Source of the DNA: Enoplosus armatus
Lineage: Eukaryota > Chordata > Actinopteri > Centrarchiformes > Enoplosidae
Length of the DNA stretch: 64,000 nucleotides
Assembly: GCF_043641665.1 (NCBI RefSeq)
Contig: NC_092181.1
Location: forward strand, 8,679,057-8,743,056
Direction of reading: 5' to 3'
Shown: one piece after another, positions 50,301 through 61,830 of the stretch
Position numbering within the stretch: position 1 is the first letter of the stretch
Layout of the letters: each line of letters begins with the position of its first letter
Position numbers and translations under genes: made by a program
Notes under the pieces: model-generated
The model's input: the letters and a program-made list of their open reading frames with translations, nothing else
What the model was told of the DNA's origin: nothing
Database searches by the model: none

Positions 50301-50959
50301 CCGCACGCACCCGCCTGCAAAAAAAAAAAAAGGAGAAGTCAGGGAGGCGAATTAAAAATCAAGAGTGGTCGTCAGAAGCCTGAACTTATAAGGGAGGACA
50401 CATTTATTCACTTGTCTCCAGAGAAAAAAAGGTAGGAATGAGACATTTTGTGTTTTCTGATGACTTCTTGTTGCCGTCGCAGTGTGAGGGCCTTGGTGTG
50501 TAGACTGGTGCATCAAGTCTATTAAATATGTAGAATGGGGGGGGTGATCCGTTGGTAGACTACTTCAGTGCACTGGCGCACAAAACGAGTTGACTTACGC
50601 AATACGCGCTAATCAGTGTGTGCGTAACGTGTGCGTAAACGTAAACGATCGTCTGGCCTGATCGCAGCAGTCGCCGGACCCCCGCCCGTGCGGTAATCGT
50701 AGCGCGTAAAGTCCTGACTGTGTGACTTGAGCACTGGGGAAATAACCCTTTACCATTGCAGGGGGTAGAGAAAGCAACACTGCCGGCAGAAACAGAAAAG
50801 GACACAATTTTTTCCTCATGAAATGGTCCTTAGCTTGAGAGACACACCTAACCCTAACCCAACTCAACACAAACCTAGGGGGTTACACAAGGGGGGCAAC
50901 AATATATCATGTGTTATATGTTGAAAAACTACAGGCCCCGAGTGGCCAGAGAAAAAAAA

Positions 50960-51715
50960 AGATTAGTTCCCACGTTTTGATTAATTCATGCGCACAAGGT
51001 ATATTTAGTTCCCACGTTTTGATTAATTCATGCTCACGTGATATAATTAGTTCCCTTGTTTTGATTAATTAATGCGCACAAGATATATTTAGTTCCCGCG
51101 TTTGGATTAATTCATGCGCACAAGATATAATTAGTTCCCACGTTTTGATTAATTCATGCGCACAAGATATAGTTAGTTCCCACGTTTTGATTAATTCATG
51201 CGCACAAGGTGTATTTAGTTCCCGCGTTTTGATTAATTCATGCGCACAAGGTATATTTAGGTCCCGTGTTTTGATTAATTCATGCGTACAAGGTATATTT
51301 AGTTCCCACGTTTTGATTAATTCATGCGCACGATATATAATTAGTTCCCACGTTTTGATTAATTCATGCGCACAAGGTATATTTAGTTCCCGCGTTTTGA
51401 TTAATTCATGCGCACAAGGTATAATTAGTTCCCACGTTTTGATTAATTCATGCGCACAAGGTATAATTAGTTCCCATGTTTTGATTAATTCATGTGCACG
51501 AGATATATTTAGTTCCCATGTTTTGATTAATTTGTGTGCACAAGATATCATTAGTTCCCACGTTTTGATTAATTCATGCGCACAAGATATAATTAGTTCC
51601 TGCGTTTTGATTAACTGTTGTACAAAAGATACAGTTTGTTCCCACAGTTTGATTCATTTGCGCGCACAAGATACATTTAGTTCCCATGTTTTAATGAATT
51701 TGTACACATGAGACT
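50960..51715. repeat. 42-bp minisatellite, about 18 units, between two head-to-head MS4A genes
   Basis: The unit contains TTAGTTCCCACGTTTTGATT, AATTCATGCGCACAAG and ATATA. At 42 bp it equals 14 codons, so one frame on each strand stays open for 160-188 codons. Units at the right end are more diverged than those in the middle, the usual pattern of an expanding core. Confidence 0.93.
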
Positions 51716-52333
51716 CTAAAGATCGTGTATACTTGCTGGCCAGTTTTGAATGCAAACTACATACAGCTTTTGATTTTTTGACACATTTTTTTGCCTGTGT
51801 TCCAGGTAGCCATTGGTATCACACTGAACATGAAGCCATGCATTCATTCTTGTATGCCTAAAGAGTTTCACATCATACAGTAACGGATGGAAACCAATGG
51901 TTGCCTGCATAGGTGGAAAGAAATGCATTCATATTTCTAAAACACATGTGGTTTGTAAAATGATTAGCTGTTAGCTATAGTACACACAGTTTGTGCTAAA
52001 AGGGCTTAAGCATGCAAATAAAACTAAAATCAAAGTAATTCTTATCAAGCCTGTTTTCATGCCTTCATGTGGATAGAGATTCTATGTTGTTGTTGGATGT
52101 AGGTCAGCCAGACCTCGGGCCCTGGTGTCGTACATGATGGCTTGCCAGAATGGCTTACTGGGACATTACAGAGGAACAGAGACTAAATCGACGTTGTTAG
52201 TTACACACTTTACCTGCTCTGACAAATCATGGCCTGATGCGGGAAAGATCTACAGCTCTGTAGGTTTTGTGTGACCTGATCTATAAAATGATCCTGCAGT
52301 GTGGAAAGTGAGCTCTGCTGTCCTCTGCAGGTC

Positions 52334-53723
52334 ATGGCGGTGGTAGTCTCCAGGGATCTGACAGTGCAGGTGATGGACGATGTGAACGCTGTCAAGCTAA
52401 CGGAGAGACAGCAGGCTCTGCGCGCTGCCATCCAGAGAGGAGAGCCCAAAAGTCTGGGGGTGAGTATAATTACTCTGTGGCCCTGTTCATACCTGGTATT
52501 AATGTCCGTACTTGGTGATCCGATCACAAGTGGACAGTGGACTAGTACCAGGTGTGAATGTAGGTTTAATAAAGCTTTATTTATCTTTTGTGGTCTGATA
52601 AACAGTAAGTTCATCAAGTTCAGGGTTAAAAATGGAAATGATGTACGTGTTCATTTGCATGTAGAGCGGGGAAGTAAGATCCGACCCCAGGTGGTCACTG
52701 GAGACGCAGGTTAATGCCAGGTGTGAACCGACGTCCTTGGAGCTGTCCACTTGTGATCGGATCACCCTGGACGAATGTTAATACCAGGTAGCAGCAGGGC
52801 CTCTCTGAAGAGATGATGAGCAGATGTTTTGGGTGGGGTTAGACTGATAAAAGGAGCAGGATTTGCCCTTTGTTTAAGGAAAAGTGCAACATTTTGAAAG
52901 ATACACTTGTCTGGTGCAGAGATAGGTCCAGGGTGTGTTTAGCCAAGCTTAGCACAAAGACTGGAAGCAGGGGGAAACTGCTAGCCTCGCTCCATCAGAA
53001 GTGAAACAGTACACCTTAAAGGTGCCCTGTGGAGTTTTCTTGTAAACAACGTTCAGTGTTACTTACCAAAAGGCATCGTGGGTACCCTTGAGGTCTAACA
53101 AACCTGTTGAATTTCCTTCCCCATAAAACATTTGCATTTGAACATTTTAATGCTCATGCAAATGCTTCATGTGCCTAATATGGTGACAAATTAGTGACCA
53201 TTTGAAGGTGTGGTGAAGATCAGAAAGAAAAAAAATGACAATGATGAAAAGTAAAACACTGAGGAAGACTGTGAAGTGTGGTTGAAAGCCGCAGACATCA
53301 CTAGTAAGTGGACCTTGAGTTAAGTTTTGTTTGTCAAAAAGAAAAGTGATTTTCATTCTCTGTCTGAAGGCTCAAGGGTTACGGGCCAAAATATAAAGCG
53401 CCTCATGAACTGGATCTGCTAACCCACAAACAAAAGGGACTGAGAACAGAACAGGAGAGCATCAGGATCTATTGGGGGAGGTTATAACAAGCTTTGCTTC
53501 AGTTCTCTGAGCCCAGGAGCACTATATGTGGGGCCGGTAATGATCCCAGTTATACTCAGTGACAGACCACACAAACGCTGTACTGCAGTACTCACCGTCT
53601 CCACCACTGACCGCTGTGCTGTGCCGGTGTGTGCTGTGTTTTGGAAAGCCATGGCTTATCCTTCAAACTAGTTAGCCAGCTGGATCCAGCTGGTGTCACA
53701 CATTTGGTCACTGGTAATGGATT

Positions 53724-53781
<58 letters not shown>

Positions 53782-56700
53782 ATGCGCGTGCACCAGGTGA
53801 GTCAGGTGATGCTGGGGCTGATGGTCATGTCCTACTCCATTCCTCTGCTCTTCACTGAGGTCACTGAGGTGGTCAGCCTGGGAGTTCCCTGGTGGAGCGG
53901 CCTGACGGTGAGTCTGTGTGTGTGTGTGTGTGTGTGTTCTGCTTTTTCACCAGATGTCATACAGATTTCTACTGATGTCTTGTGTGCTGAGCGAGCCGTT
54001 GCGGTGTAACGTAGCGTTCCTCTGTGCTGACTGTGTCCTGGGTGTGTGTGTGTGTGCTACCCAGTTCATCGCTGCAGGAGTGGTCTCCATCGTCTTGGAC
54101 AAACACTGCACCATGAAGACTGTGAGTCTACAGACAACACGTACACACATGCACATGCAGCTAGACAGTGTGCGCACATGCATGGCTGTATACAAACACA
54201 CTGTCCCAAGCTCCATGTATTTCCTACCATCCAAAGATCTGTGACAGGCCAGCTAAGTCACTCTTACAGCACTTGTATTACTGCAGGTGCTGCTCATGGT
54301 AATGCTACTACTTTTCTGGCCCCCTCTGATGTTGTGTGCCTTTTTTCAGCTGTGGGCGTGTTTGGTGGCGAGCGTGGTGTCCGCCGTGCTGTCAGTGGTG
54401 GCTGTGATCATCTACTCCGTGGACATGGACAAGAATCCGGAGGTGCCCTGCGTCGAGACACTACATGGCAGCTGTAACAACAAACACTACATCACGGTTG
54501 GTGTCGGCTTCACTTCCCGTCGCCGCGCTGTCTTGCGCGCTGGTCGTGCCGGGCCCAGCGTAAATGTCGGCCCAATGGTGGCGCTCCTTTGGAGACTCCG
54601 AATATCTGTAGCACAGTCAGAAAGTAGCAGGCCAGGCGCACATTTTCTCACACGCCGGTGCGCTAATAACTACCTGCGGCTGAATGTGGACGAAACAAAA
54701 GAACATCAAGTATAGTGAGATGACAAAATGTTGAATTTCTGCATTTCTGCTGGACTTACATGTCGGCAAGTCAAGTGTGTGTCTGAATGTGGGATTACGG
54801 AGACCCCTGTTCGCAGAGCGTGTATTTATGTGGCTCACTGGACGCTTCCTACACACAGTGAAATCAGAAATCAGAAATCAGAAACTGTTTATTGCCAAGT
54901 AACATACATTACAAGGAATTCGCCGTGGTCTGAAGGTGCTATTGTTTCGATAACAAATAAGTAGAATATAAAAGGTAAAATAAGATTAAAAATAAAAATA
55001 AGATAAATAACAACAGTGCAGTGACCAGAATAAAGTAAAGTGTCCAGATAAAGTGTCCAGTAGGGGGTGGGTGCGTTAATGTAACGCAGGGGGGACAGGG
55101 GTGATGTACGTTAATATAACGTATAACTTGTGTTTGTTTTCTTGGGGGGGGGTCAGTGTGAGTTTGTCAGGTTGACTGCAGAGGGGAAGAAACTGTTTTT
55201 GTGGCGGGAGGTTTTGGTCCTGATGGACCGCAGCCTCCTGCCAGAGGGGAGGGGGTCGAACAGATGGGGTGGGAGGGGTCGGCAGCGATCTTCCCTGCTC
55301 TCCTCAGGGTCCTGGAGGAGTACAGGTCCTGAAGAGATGGAAGGTTGCAGCCGATCACCCTCTCTGCAGAGCGGATGATACGCTGCAGTCTGCGTCTGTC
55401 CTTGGTGGAGGCAGCAGCGTACCAGACGGTGATGGAGGAGGTGAGGATGGACTCTATGATGGCAGTGTAGAAGTGAACCAGCATTGTTTGTGGCAGTGCT
55501 TTGGTCCATTTGGGTTTACATTAAAGATTGGCCTCTTTTTCAAGCAGCTCCGTGACCACTGCCATTCAGAGAAGCGTGCCAGCGGAGTGGTGGTGAAGTG
55601 AAAAGGAAGGAAGCCTCGAACAAAAAACCGCACTTCCTTTTTTGAGAAAAAGCTGTGTCAGTTTTTTGGTTAGGGATTTCCTGCCCTGTGTTGAAACATT
55701 TTCGAGGGTAACCGTGGGGGTATGGGAAAATGTTTTGCTTGGAATTACTTGTTGAAGTGGTAAAGTGTTTGAATAAACTTGACTTAAAAGGTGCCTTGGG
55801 TCGGGTCAGCGCCGTGCCCGGGTAACTTCATCTACAAATGAATTCATATGTATCCTCACTGGACACCACTGTGACAGACATGTGTTCGTTGGCGTGAAGT
55901 AATGCGAGCGCTGTGTGTCCTCTCCAACAGAGGCTGAGCAGAGGAGTGAAGTCGGCCCTCCTCCTCTTCACCCTGGCCCAGGCGGCCGTCTCTGCCGTTG
56001 TCTGCTTCCTCCTCTTCCGGCAGAGACGCACCTTCGGACAGTACGCTGTAAGACTCTTCACACTTTCTCTTAATTAGCAGAGCCTTGATTAATCCACGAC
56101 GTGTTGGCCTTTTTTTACAAAGGACTCATGTTTGTCTTGTTGCCGTCGCTGTGGCGGTGAAGTAAAATACCAGCTGACACTAACACTGAGTTTTAGTGCA
56201 AAAATGCATTTGGGCTTTGGCTCCCTCTAAAACGACAAATGGCTGACGGTGCAACATGGCTTGAAGTAGAGCTAACCGAGCTGCTGTGCGTGAGTCGCAT
56301 TCAGCGCCTCAGTGAGCTGGACAGTTCCTGTTTACGGTTAACTCGGGATCAAACACGGTAATCCAGGGGTATATTAATGAATTAAGATAATCTGAGGTTG
56401 ATACATTTGAAAACCTTCGCCATCCAATTACATAGTCGTAGTTGGCACCTTGAATGTGTGCAGTACATTAGGTCTGGCTGTTATAACAATAACTTTTTTT
56501 GTGACTGTGTTAAGAAAAGTGCAAAGGGATTTAACAGCAGGACGTGAGATACAGCGATAATTATACAGTATAAAGAATAAAACCACTTAAATGACGAATA
56601 AAAGAATAATAATATAGGATATTGTCCGGGAGATATAAAATCATCCAAACAGTTCAAAAACCAGTTTAAAAAAGGTGTGTTTTTAGCTGATGTTTGAAAG

Positions 56701-57081
56701 AAAATACAGAAGTAGCTGAGCAGATTGTAAACGGCAATTCATTCCGCAGTTTAGGGGCAATGACAGCAAATGCACGGTCACCCTTGGTTGGAAGTGTACA
56801 CTTAGGAACTGTGAGAAGGGCTGACGTTTGCTCCCGAGTGCCTGAGCCTCTCTCCAGCTCCCCTACGGCACCGACAGAGTGTAGCACCCACCGAAACGCA
56901 ACACTTTGAGTCCAACACAAAGTGTTGTTCAGTACAGAGTGAAGAGAGAAAGAGAAGAGTGAGACGTCCAGAGTGCTGACATGAATGCTGATGCTCTCTT
57001 TCTGTTTTTTTTATACAGTCTCTCTCTCAAGCTGCCCCATCAACCCCCACAGCGCTCATACCTCCTGAAGATATGAACTGA
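52334..57081 (+). CDS. MS4A/TMEM176-family four-span membrane protein (plus-strand paralogue)
   Basis: Coding exons: 52334-52459, 53797-53907, 54065-54121, 54350-54496, 55931-56047, 57019-57081; all phase 0, 206 aa. The exon with the ATG begins at an acceptor (TCCTCTGCAG ending 52330), so a noncoding exon lies upstream. Spans: 1, VMLGLMVMSYSIPLLFTEV; 2, WWSGLTFIAAGVVSIVLDK; 3, CLVASVVSAVLSVVAVIIYS; 4, KSALLLFTLAQAAVSAVVCF. The loop between spans 3 and 4 (NPEVPCVETLHGSCNN) has two Cys. The tail ends PPEDMN. For the fourth exon the acceptor TTTTTTCAG at 54349 was chosen over a GCAG about 60 bases upstream because it restores the family alignment. The function is not established beyond the family: four-span leukocyte or epithelial surface proteins. 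Confidence 0.88.
52479..52801. mobile_element. Palindromic MITE in MS4A intron 1
   Basis: Imperfect terminal inverted repeats of about 60 bases: the left end starts GGCCCTGTTCATACCTGGTA and contains GATCCGATCACAAGTGGACA, and the right end is the reverse complement of GGCCCTGCTGCTACCTGGTA with GTGATCCGATCACAAGTGGA. There is no coding capacity. It lies 19 bases after the exon 52334-52459 donor. Confidence 0.8.
53729..53780. repeat. (GT)n microsatellite abutting an MS4A splice acceptor
   Basis: About 25 units ending about 16 bases before the acceptor GCACCAG of exon 53797-53907. A second GT run (53912-53937) starts in that exon's own donor. Confidence 0.95.
54867..55490 (-). pseudogene. LINE (L2/CR1 type) 3' fragment, frameshifted
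   Basis: The minus strand encodes the C-terminal part of a non-LTR reverse transcriptase (VHFYTAIIESILTSSITVWY, DRRRLQRIIRSAERVIGCNL, LPSLQDLYSSRTLRRAGKI). It then shifts frame and continues as DPLPSGRRLRSIRTKTSRHK and SFFPSAVNLTNS. The 3' end carries TAACATACATTACAAGG and a TCTGA-type microsatellite tail shared with 30640-30835. It lies in the MS4A intron 54497-55930, antisense to the gene. Confidence 0.85.
56660..56930 (-). pseudogene. LINE reverse-transcriptase C-terminal remnant
   Basis: The minus-strand phrases TKGDRAFAVIAPKLRNELPF and SVFSFKHQLKTHLF are the typical end of CR1/L2-like reverse transcriptases. The upstream part does not match and the remainder is missing. It lies in the last MS4A intron, antisense. 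Confidence 0.75.
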
Positions 57082-57306
57082 TCCAATAACTGGACCAGGG
57101 GTCACCGAGGCGACGGACCGCGTCCTCCACCTGTCGCTCAGAGTGAATTTGTCTTGTATCTACGTCTTATCCACTGTGCTAGCTGGCATGTCACCAGCTG
57201 AGGAGCGTCTGCCTTCAAATTGTGTGTTTTTTGTGAATCTTATATTAGGTCATTGGTACATGTCAGCCGAAATTGATTGAAAACTTTCAGAGAACAACCG
57301 AGCTAT

Positions 57307-57312
57307 AATAAA
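57307..57312 (+). promoter_or_regulatory. Poly(A) signal of the plus-strand MS4A gene
   Basis: AATAAA about 225 bases after the stop codon. Confidence 0.5.
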
Positions 57313-57479
57313 AGAACAGAAGAAAGGGATACATAACGGAGACGAGGGAGGACAGATAGATAGATCCTGATAATGGTAGCAAACTGCGTGGTGCAGGGCA
57401 CAAAGTACACCCACGTGTGCAGGAAGTGGCGGGCTGCAGGGCTCACAGTGCCACCGGGGGTCACAGCTGATATACACAA

Positions 57480-58200
57480 AAATAACTGATTGCAAAAAGT
57501 ATTCTTCTCCTTCGTGACGCACCTGAACCCACCACCACATGACGCGTACGTTAAAAGCTAGGTTAAATTCAATTGTCAAGTTGCCGGGGTGGACCCACAC
57601 GGCATCAGGGCCAGGAGGGCGGTCTGGAGACTCTAAAACCAACGCGGAAGAAGGTTCTATGGTTCTGCTGAGATGAAGATTGAGTATAAGGGTGGATCCA
57701 AATACCACCACCCACAGTGAAGCCTGGTGGCTGGCAGCATGATGCTGAAGGGATGCCTCCTCTGCAGGGCGCCTTGTTAGGGTGGAGGGTCAAACGAATG
57801 CATCTGAATGCAGAGAAATCCTGGAGACATGTGAGTCCAAAATGAAGCCAGAGCTACACGGGAGTGCCTTCAACGACGGCACCGTTCCAACGACGCCAAC
57901 TCAGCTTTCACCCACTAGCTTCCCCAGTGCTTTCAACCACATCACATGGTCCTCATCGGCGGATGGAGTTTGCTCAGGATCTGTTTGACGTGCGAGCTCC
58001 ATCCGCCAATGAGGACATATCAGATATGGTGAAAACTACCTGAGAAAGCTAGTAAGTGGACCTTGAGTTGGGATTTTTTTCCCCCCAAGGTCAGGAATGT
58101 ACTTTCACGCTTTAACAATGGTATTGTCCTGGATTAACCAAGTCCAGAGCCCAGACCTCCATCCAGTCCAGAATCTGACGATACCAGACAATCTCATAGA
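57480..58200 (+). pseudogene. Tc1/mariner-like transposase remnant
   Basis: Nucleotide stretches GAAGAAGGTTCTATGGTTCT, CAGTGAAGCCTGGTGGCTGG, CAGAGAAATCCTGGAGACAT and AGTCCAGAGCCCAGACCTCC occur in the order expected for Tc1 genes. The last encodes VQSPDLHPVQN, a form of the SPDLNPIE motif. Stops and frameshifts are many. A palindromic insertion (57905-58065) splits it. Confidence 0.65.
57905..58065. mobile_element. Palindromic MITE nested in the Tc1-like remnant
   Basis: The arms TTTCAACCACATCACATGGT plus CCTCATCGGCGGATGGAG and CTCCATCCGCCAATGAGGAC plus ATATCAGATATGGTGAAA are imperfect inverted copies around a 30-base loop, with outer CACTAGCTT and AAGCTAGTAAGTGG. Part of the outer arm (GTAAGTGGACCTTGAGTT) also occurs at 53303-53321. 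Confidence 0.65.
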
Positions 58201-59201
58201 CTCGAGACTGCAACCGTTGCTAGTGGTGCCTCTTCTAAATATTGACCTGAATGAGAGGAATACTTGCATTCAGTTATTTTGTGTCATCTATATGTGCTTA
58301 ATCTTTGCACAACGGACCACCAGTGGCACTGCAGAGTGGCCAAGACACAGACGCCTCTGACTTCTCTCCTGTCTCTTCATTTTAAAACGGTGTTCCAGCA
58401 GTTTTTCTGTTTTTCTATCTCAATTTTTGGAAAGTATGTGTGTATGGCACAAAGTAAACATTATCGCGTGCACTATTTTTCTAGGCCGTTTACGCAGTGT
58501 GGTAAAGGACATGTCCGTCCATTTTGTAGTAACTGCACGATATAGTCTTCTGTAACAAAAATAAACATCATATGCACATACATATATATATATGAATTAA
58601 ACCTGCGGTCCAGTGAGTCAAATACATTGTGTGTGAGTGTGACCGAAGAAGTACAGTATGTATGGGGTTATAAAGACAGCTGAAGGATTCACACACAGGT
58701 CTACATTATTGAGCCTATCAACGCCACATGTTTCAGAGCATTATGGAACCAATGGAAACATCTAGAGTCTGGGTCTGCAAATAGCGCCTCAGAATACAGT
58801 CCAGTCTGTTTACGAATGCTTTTGTGTACTTCATTTGTCTGTGGTACTTGCTTTCCTTGAGCAGAAACCTTGAACAGAACCAGGACTGGGCGGTCATCTG
58901 CCTCGATCGGTTGTGTCCTGTGATGTGCAGCAGGGTAGGATGTCTCCCCTGGCAGGTTCGACAGGTTCCCAGCAAAATCCTCGTCTTTTTGGGTTAGGGT
59001 CCACTTTGCCGTTGTGCGGCTGTGCCCCGATGTTGTGGTAGCTACTCCATAAGATTATGTTTCCCTTTTGCAAAACATGCACGAGGAACCAGGATCATGA
59101 TGCTGCAGCCACCGCAGTGGCAAAGCTGCGCTTACTGCTCTTTGGTTGCTGTTTGAGGTCTGGGAACTTGGGAATTTAAAATCTTAAAGGAGATCACTGA
59201 C

Positions 59202-59610
59202 TCGGGCAGGTGGTTCCAGAGCCTCTGAGTCTCTGGAACAGACAAAAAACTCTCTGTCTGAGGATCTGAAAGCGCATGCCGGTGCGTAGGGTTCTAAGAA
59301 GAGCCTTGAAGGTAATGAGTAAAATCTTAAATTCTATTCCAAAACATACCGAGAGCCAGTGTAAAGATGCTAAAACAGGAGTGATCTGATGATGTGACCA
59401 CATTTCTCGGCTTAGGTTAAACGCCTTGTACTGTAGTTCAGTACAGTCTGGAGTCGAGCAATAGATTTTTTTCTGGTCAAAAGGCTGTTGCAGCAAACCA
59501 GGCTTGGTGAGACGAAGGTGTGTAAAATGAGGGATCGTGATTTTGAAATATTTCCAAGATGTTATAAAAAACAAACACGGTTGCACAAGCTTCGAGGTGT
59601 TGCTGCTCAA
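59202..59610 (-). pseudogene. LINE reverse-transcriptase remnant
   Basis: The minus-strand phrase HQITPVLASLHWLSVCFGIE followed by FKILLITFKAL matches the conserved region just upstream of the C-terminus in CR1/L2-like elements. The rest of the frame diverges. Confidence 0.7.
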
Positions 59611-60554
59611 ACACTATCAAACCTCCGCATCCCAGGGTCTGTAGATCATAACAGACCCACGGGAGCCGAAAATCTGTGACTGTACTACCTTGTTGGATCA
59701 GTCAGTGAAACATTGTTGAGCAAAATGCAAACATTTGCTGCAACTGGGCAAATAGTCTGTCCAGACAAACACACGCAGGGAACTTTGCTCTGAACAGGCT
59801 GTAACTTTGGGAGATATCCACTTGAATTGTTGACTCAGATGGCTTGATTATCTCTCCAACTTCAGCTGAACTGTTTTTTAAATTTTTTTTATTGTGGATT
59901 TCTTCTTGTGCGGTCGTGTTAGGAAGGGACCCCTTCACAGCCAGGAGTGATTACAGCCAACTAGGACCTCCCCAACCGGACATTGGACCTTTCCACAAGC
60001 AAGACCTCAGGCAGATTTCAGATTGGCGGTCACAATGTTGGCGCAAATTCCGTTATTTGAACAATCAATTCATAACCTAGATGTGTTTATTTTAATCAAA
60101 GCTAACATATTACTTTCTCTCCGATCGTCACTATTTTCTTAAGGTTAACCTTAACACACGTGGGTTACGCAAGTATAGTCAAGCACACAAAGTAGGGGAA
60201 TGTTTCGGCCGACAAACAGCGCTATGGCACACGCTTCATCTCTCAACACCTTACCGATAAGAAAGTGTGATCGAATTATTGACCAACCAGAAACTTAGTA
60301 TTTGACAATTGTTGTCGTCCTGTATCCTGAATCCAGAATCCAGACCCTTCGTGTTCCAGATTTGTGTTGTACTTTCTGCAATCCGAAGAATAAACTGCTT
60401 TGTACTAAATGAAGTAGAGCGTTTCCTTCTTCTGTTTCTCAGCGTTTGGTTCCCATGGACCTGATGGTGGTTATTTATTTTAAAGGATTGACTGAAGTTG
60501 CAGGCTGAAAAAGAAGAAGAACACCAACCACGACAACACCTCCCCCACTCGAGA

Positions 60555-60640
60555 CCTTCCAGACCGTACTCTTTATAATGCTATTTACAGAGACCCGACA
60601 ATTCCCACCATGAGCAAGCACTTGGCGATATTGGCAAAAA
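60555..60640 (-). repeat. Dispersed LINE-tail repeat (copy 4 of 4)
   Basis: Contains ACAGAGACCCGACAATTCCC and ACCATGAGCAAGCACTTGGC, the reverse complement of the block at 586-715. Confidence 0.6.
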
Positions 60641-60655
60641 AAAGGAATCTTAGGA

Positions 60656-60900
60656 ATGCAGAATTCCTGCGCCGAAGTTCTTGTTAACTTTTACAGAGGA
60701 GCAATAGAAAACATGCTGACTGGAAACATGAAGATGGAAACCAAGATGGCGGCGAAGACCAAGATCCGGCTCATCCCAGAGATTGCCAAGACTTTGGAGG
60801 CTACCAACCCGTCTCCGCCTATCGGAAGTGCTTGCAGGCAACATCACGGATCGCAAACCCACCGACACCACCACCCCGATCAGTGACACCTCCTTCCCTG
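60656..60900 (+). pseudogene. Weak LINE trace
   Basis: The phrase EVLVNFYRGAIENMLTGNM resembles the LVxFYRxxIESxLT segment of L2-like reverse transcriptases. The following sequence is not recognisable. Confidence 0.45.
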
Positions 60901-61805
60901 ACAAGTATTCATATCTTAACATTATATCACTACCTTTGTGTAATATGTGTATATATTGTTTTTATTCTATTCTAATTTTAGATATTTGTATATATGTATA
61001 TATGCAGGCCTGTGTTGTACAAATAAATAAAAAAATGTGCCTTGTACTTCAGGTTGTGTCTCGCTTCGGGTCAGGGTCGTGTGCCGGACAATTTCTTGGC
61101 AGCATGACACACAATGACGATGCTGACATGCTGATGTTTCGCAGATATAATGTTTACCAATGTCCACCATCTTAGTTTAACATGACGGCATGCTAACATT
61201 TGCTAATTTGCGTTAAACACAAAGTGCAGCTGAGGCTGATGGCAACGTCACTGGTTCTGCAGGTATTTGGTCATAAACCAAAGTAGTCGACAAATTACAC
61301 ATGTTGACCTGATGATGGTGCTAGATGAAAAGGATTCATCCTCTGGGGCTACTCTGCTGGGATGGTTATAAATAAAACCAAGACATGCTAAACAATCAGT
61401 GCAAGCAAGATTTAGACATGCAATATCAGCACCTTTCCTTTAAGGCCAATCTGACCTGCAGGGGTTACACATATACTCTAAAACCATTAATTAATAGACA
61501 CATACCACACACGCAATACAAAATGGCCAATATATAAATGAAGTAATGGGAATAATACAAACTGAGGAATTGGCTCCTACAGGCTGATAAATGTAAAATG
61601 ACAAGAGTGTGACTTATATAGTCAATATAAATCAGTGATCCGATGAATGAATGAATAAAACTGAACACAACAACTTGGAAAGAATGACTACTTTTTAAAA
61701 AAAAAAAGTTTTAAATTGCGGCTCCAGAGTGAACAAAAAATACTTTCTAATGATGAAGCCACTTACTACAGTCGATGGTCTGCACGGCTTGGTCCAAGGG
61801 CGCCT

Positions 61806-61830
61806 GGGGGGGGGGGGGGGGGGGGGGGGT
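61806..61830. repeat. Poly-G run of about 24 bases
   Basis: Uninterrupted G tract in gene-free sequence. Confidence 0.95.

Noticed and set aside
51069..51711. Overlapping open frames of 160 and 188 codons on both strands
   Set aside because: Both come from the 42-bp minisatellite, whose unit is a multiple of three without stops.
54287..54349. Upstream extension of the fourth MS4A exon from the acceptor ending near 54286
   Set aside because: It would add about 21 hydrophobic residues not found in the paralogue; the acceptor ending at 54349 keeps the family alignment.
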